Assembly (NCBI GenBank): GCA_013397075.1
Contig: VWZS01000638.1
Coordinates: 1,489,529 to 1,553,528 of the forward strand
Origin: Rhabdornis inornatus
Taxonomy: Eukaryota > Chordata > Aves > Passeriformes > Rhabdornithidae
DNA length: 64,000 nt
Direction: 5' to 3'
Position 1 is the stretch's first letter. Each line of letters begins with the position of its first letter. The position numbers and the translations under genes are program-made. The notes under the pieces were generated by a model. It was not told the origin of the DNA, ran no database searches, and saw nothing but the letters and a program-made list of their open reading frames with translations. Below are positions 61,896 through 64,000 of this stretch, in pieces.

Positions 61896-63649
61896 TTCCA
61901 GATCTTTTGGCAAAAGTGCTTTGTTAGTTCAGGTAGGATGGGGTATATGCCGAAGCTGCTTTTGAGGAAGAGGCACATTTGCAGCTTTGGTTTTGTCTTT
62001 ATCCTTCACTGTTCCTTGTGTAAAGGGAAAGTACTAGTTCACTCTATCACTAGGTTAAATTCATTGACATTTGTGTTCTATTTTGAACATGCAAATTTCT
62101 AGCAGAAATAAAAAATATATTTTAGGAAATAAAAGTTCTTGCCATCTCCAGTTGGATAAGCAATCACTAGGGCAAAAAAAACCTTAGAAATCTTTAGAGG
62201 AACAGATGATTTCCTGGGATATTGTAATGTATTTGTCTGAGGCTTGCAATCAAATACTTCAATGATGAGCACTTTAGAGGAGTTTATGAGGAAAATATTA
62301 ATTCTTATTGTGTGCACTGTTTGGATCTTGGTAGTCAGGAAGGTATGAGTCCACCTGTTACATAATGAAGACACTGATTCTTTTCCTTCTCCCAAGAAGT
62401 GTGTATTCTGCATAAATATGGATACCATTTTTTTTGTTAAAGGCTTTAGTCATTTAGTGATGAGCTGTGTATCATAATGTAAAATTCATAGGTCTATGAC
62501 CAAAATTAAGGCTAATATTCCCTGATTTTAGGGAATTCCTAAAGACACATCTTCAGTCACCGGTTCTTCCATTAAACTCTTCTGTTTACATTGCAGCGTA
62601 CTTAAAAGTGAGTTTAATTTACATATTCCTGTATTATTTGTTGTTACAAAAAGTAATACTTTTTAATAATACTTATTCCTTATATTAAAATGTACTTTGA
62701 TTATAGCAATAAATTTGGATGCTGTCAGTCTCATTGACTGACAGGGGAGACAAGGTCTAAGCCAGAAGTATCCGAAGATCCTAAATAAGACATCCTACAG
62801 AATTTTGTGAGAATTTAAATTAAATTTTCCTGGTTATAAGACAAAGAAAATGATAATACATGCATTGTCTCCAACTTTCTGCAGTGATTATAATTTTTCT
62901 CATGTTTGGTTTTCATCCAGTATTGTTTGTGGTACATGTTTAGGCTTTGGAATCTTGCAAATGAGGTTAGTGGAAAGGTAGCATTTACAGTGCTCATTAA
63001 CCACTGTCTGTTCCAGAATGCCTCTTAGGATATTTATTCAAGTTCAGCCATCATTATTTTTAGCTTGCTTGGGAAATTATTAGCTTTCATCTGATGCCTC
63101 ACATATTTATGCTAGAAATAAGAAGATTTCATACTAAGCGTATTAGTGTGTTTAACGTCAGAGAGGAAGCCAAGTCATTATGCCAATTCTTATTTTGAAG
63201 AGCTTTTAATAGTGATAGCTTTTTCACAAGTAGTCAATAAGGTCCATAAGCAAAATTTAGACAAGTAGCTAAGGACCCTGACTTGTATTTCCAAAGGTGC
63301 TGAGGCAACTAAAAACACAGGCATATGCCTAGAAGGATTAGAAAAACAAAACAAAGAACCTGCCTAGGCTCACCTATCATTGATTTTAGTCTGAGTAGAA
63401 ATTAGATACATGACTGCTTTTGAAAAGTCTCTTGAGTGTCTATCTGCCTCTTTAGTGCCTAAAAACTTGACTCATATACCTTTAGGAGCTTCAGAAGTCT
63501 CACTGGCTATTCCTGAGACTCATGCTGATTTTTGAAAATAGAGTAACACTTTTCAAAAGTTAGTTATTTAGTAACCATCTACCTGCCACAAAATCAAGAC
63601 TGGTTTAGGCACTTTAGCAAACAATGCATGAACTTTGGCAAATTAGAGA

Positions 63650-64000
63650 GAGGGGCAATCACCAACTAAATTAGGTCTAACAAGGGGAAGTTCTGGACTC
63701 CGTACCTGGTATGGGGCAACCCTGGTTGTGCGAATAGACTGGGGAGTGAGAGGCTGGAGAGCAGAAAGGAACCTGAGGGTCGTGGTCAATGGCAAGTTGA
63801 ACATGAGCCAGCAGTGCCCTGGCAGCCAGGAAAGTCACCCGTGTCCTGGGGGCATCAGGCACAGCATCACAGCCATGCAAGGGAGGGATTGTCCTGCTCT
63901 GCTCTGCACTGGGGCAGCCTCATCTCCAGTGCTGGGGGCCGGTCTGGATGCCACAGTATAAAGCAGATATTAAGCAGTTAGAGAGTGTTCAGAGGAGGCC
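63650..64000 (+). mobile_element. CR1 LINE, ORF2 C-terminal region, cut by window end
   Basis: Matches the CR1 stretch upstream of the 3' UTR: ACAAGGGGAAGTTCTGGACT, GGGGCAACCCTGGTTGTGCG, AGCAGAAAGGAACCTGAGGG, GAACATGAGCCAGCAGTGCC, CATCTCCAGTGCTGGGGGCC and AGAGTGTTCAGAGGAGGCC. One plus frame gives NLRVVVNGKLNMSQQCPGSQ, the equivalent of the DLGVLVDSKLNMSQQCA segment in the family. It continues beyond base 64000. Frameshifts (compare LWGAPQYKK-type region) show inactivity. Confidence 0.93.

Larger units (their letters stand above)
40750..64000 (-). other. IGF1: IGF1 upstream large intron (partial)
   Basis: This is everything on the 5' side of the A-domain exon. I looked on the minus strand for the exon encoding [20 protein letters not shown] and the hydrophobic signal peptide and did not find it, so the intron probably continues past the window. 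A very large intron at this position is normal for IGF1. It carries CR1 fragments (48277, 55995, 60806, 63650), a duplicated unclassified sequence (59074 and 61684), a C-rich tract (42412) and otherwise AT-rich unique-looking sequence. Confidence 0.75.

Overview
The window is vertebrate nuclear DNA from a bird. It is AT-rich, poor in CpG, and scattered with truncated CR1 LINE 3' ends of avian type. The only gene I can identify with confidence is the insulin-like growth factor 1 gene, IGF1, on the minus strand.

Two IGF1 coding exons are present. The first (40568-40749, 182 bp) encodes the end of the B domain, the C, A and D domains, and the first 16 residues of the E peptide. The second (33651-33710) encodes the last 19 residues of the Ea peptide and the stop codon. 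The exon for the signal peptide and most of the B domain was not seen and is expected beyond base 64000, so everything from 40750 to 64000 is read as the large upstream IGF1 intron. The intron between the two exons is 6857 bp.

Below 33651 lies a very long IGF1 3' UTR. Blocks recognisable from mammalian IGF1 3' UTRs run in order from just after the stop to about 28870 and probably further. AATAAA signals near 26966 and 26997 are the likeliest distal end. Seed matches for miR-1/206, miR-130/301 and miR-29 are visible. No interspersed repeat was recognised in this 6.7 kb.

Bases 1 to about 26950 are read as the intergenic region downstream of IGF1. It holds CR1 fragments on both strands, a T/G-rich simple repeat, and one exon-like segment (22940-23053) that I cannot name. 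The upstream intron holds more CR1 copies, most of them antisense to IGF1, a short-loop G-quadruplex motif, a CRE/GATA site cluster, and an unclassified 200-bp sequence present twice.

The most interesting observation is that the reading frame of the A-domain exon stays open for 48 codons past its splice donor. It then meets a stop, an AATAAA and a GT-rich element. This is the layout of an intronic polyadenylation site that would give IGF1 an alternative, basic E peptide.
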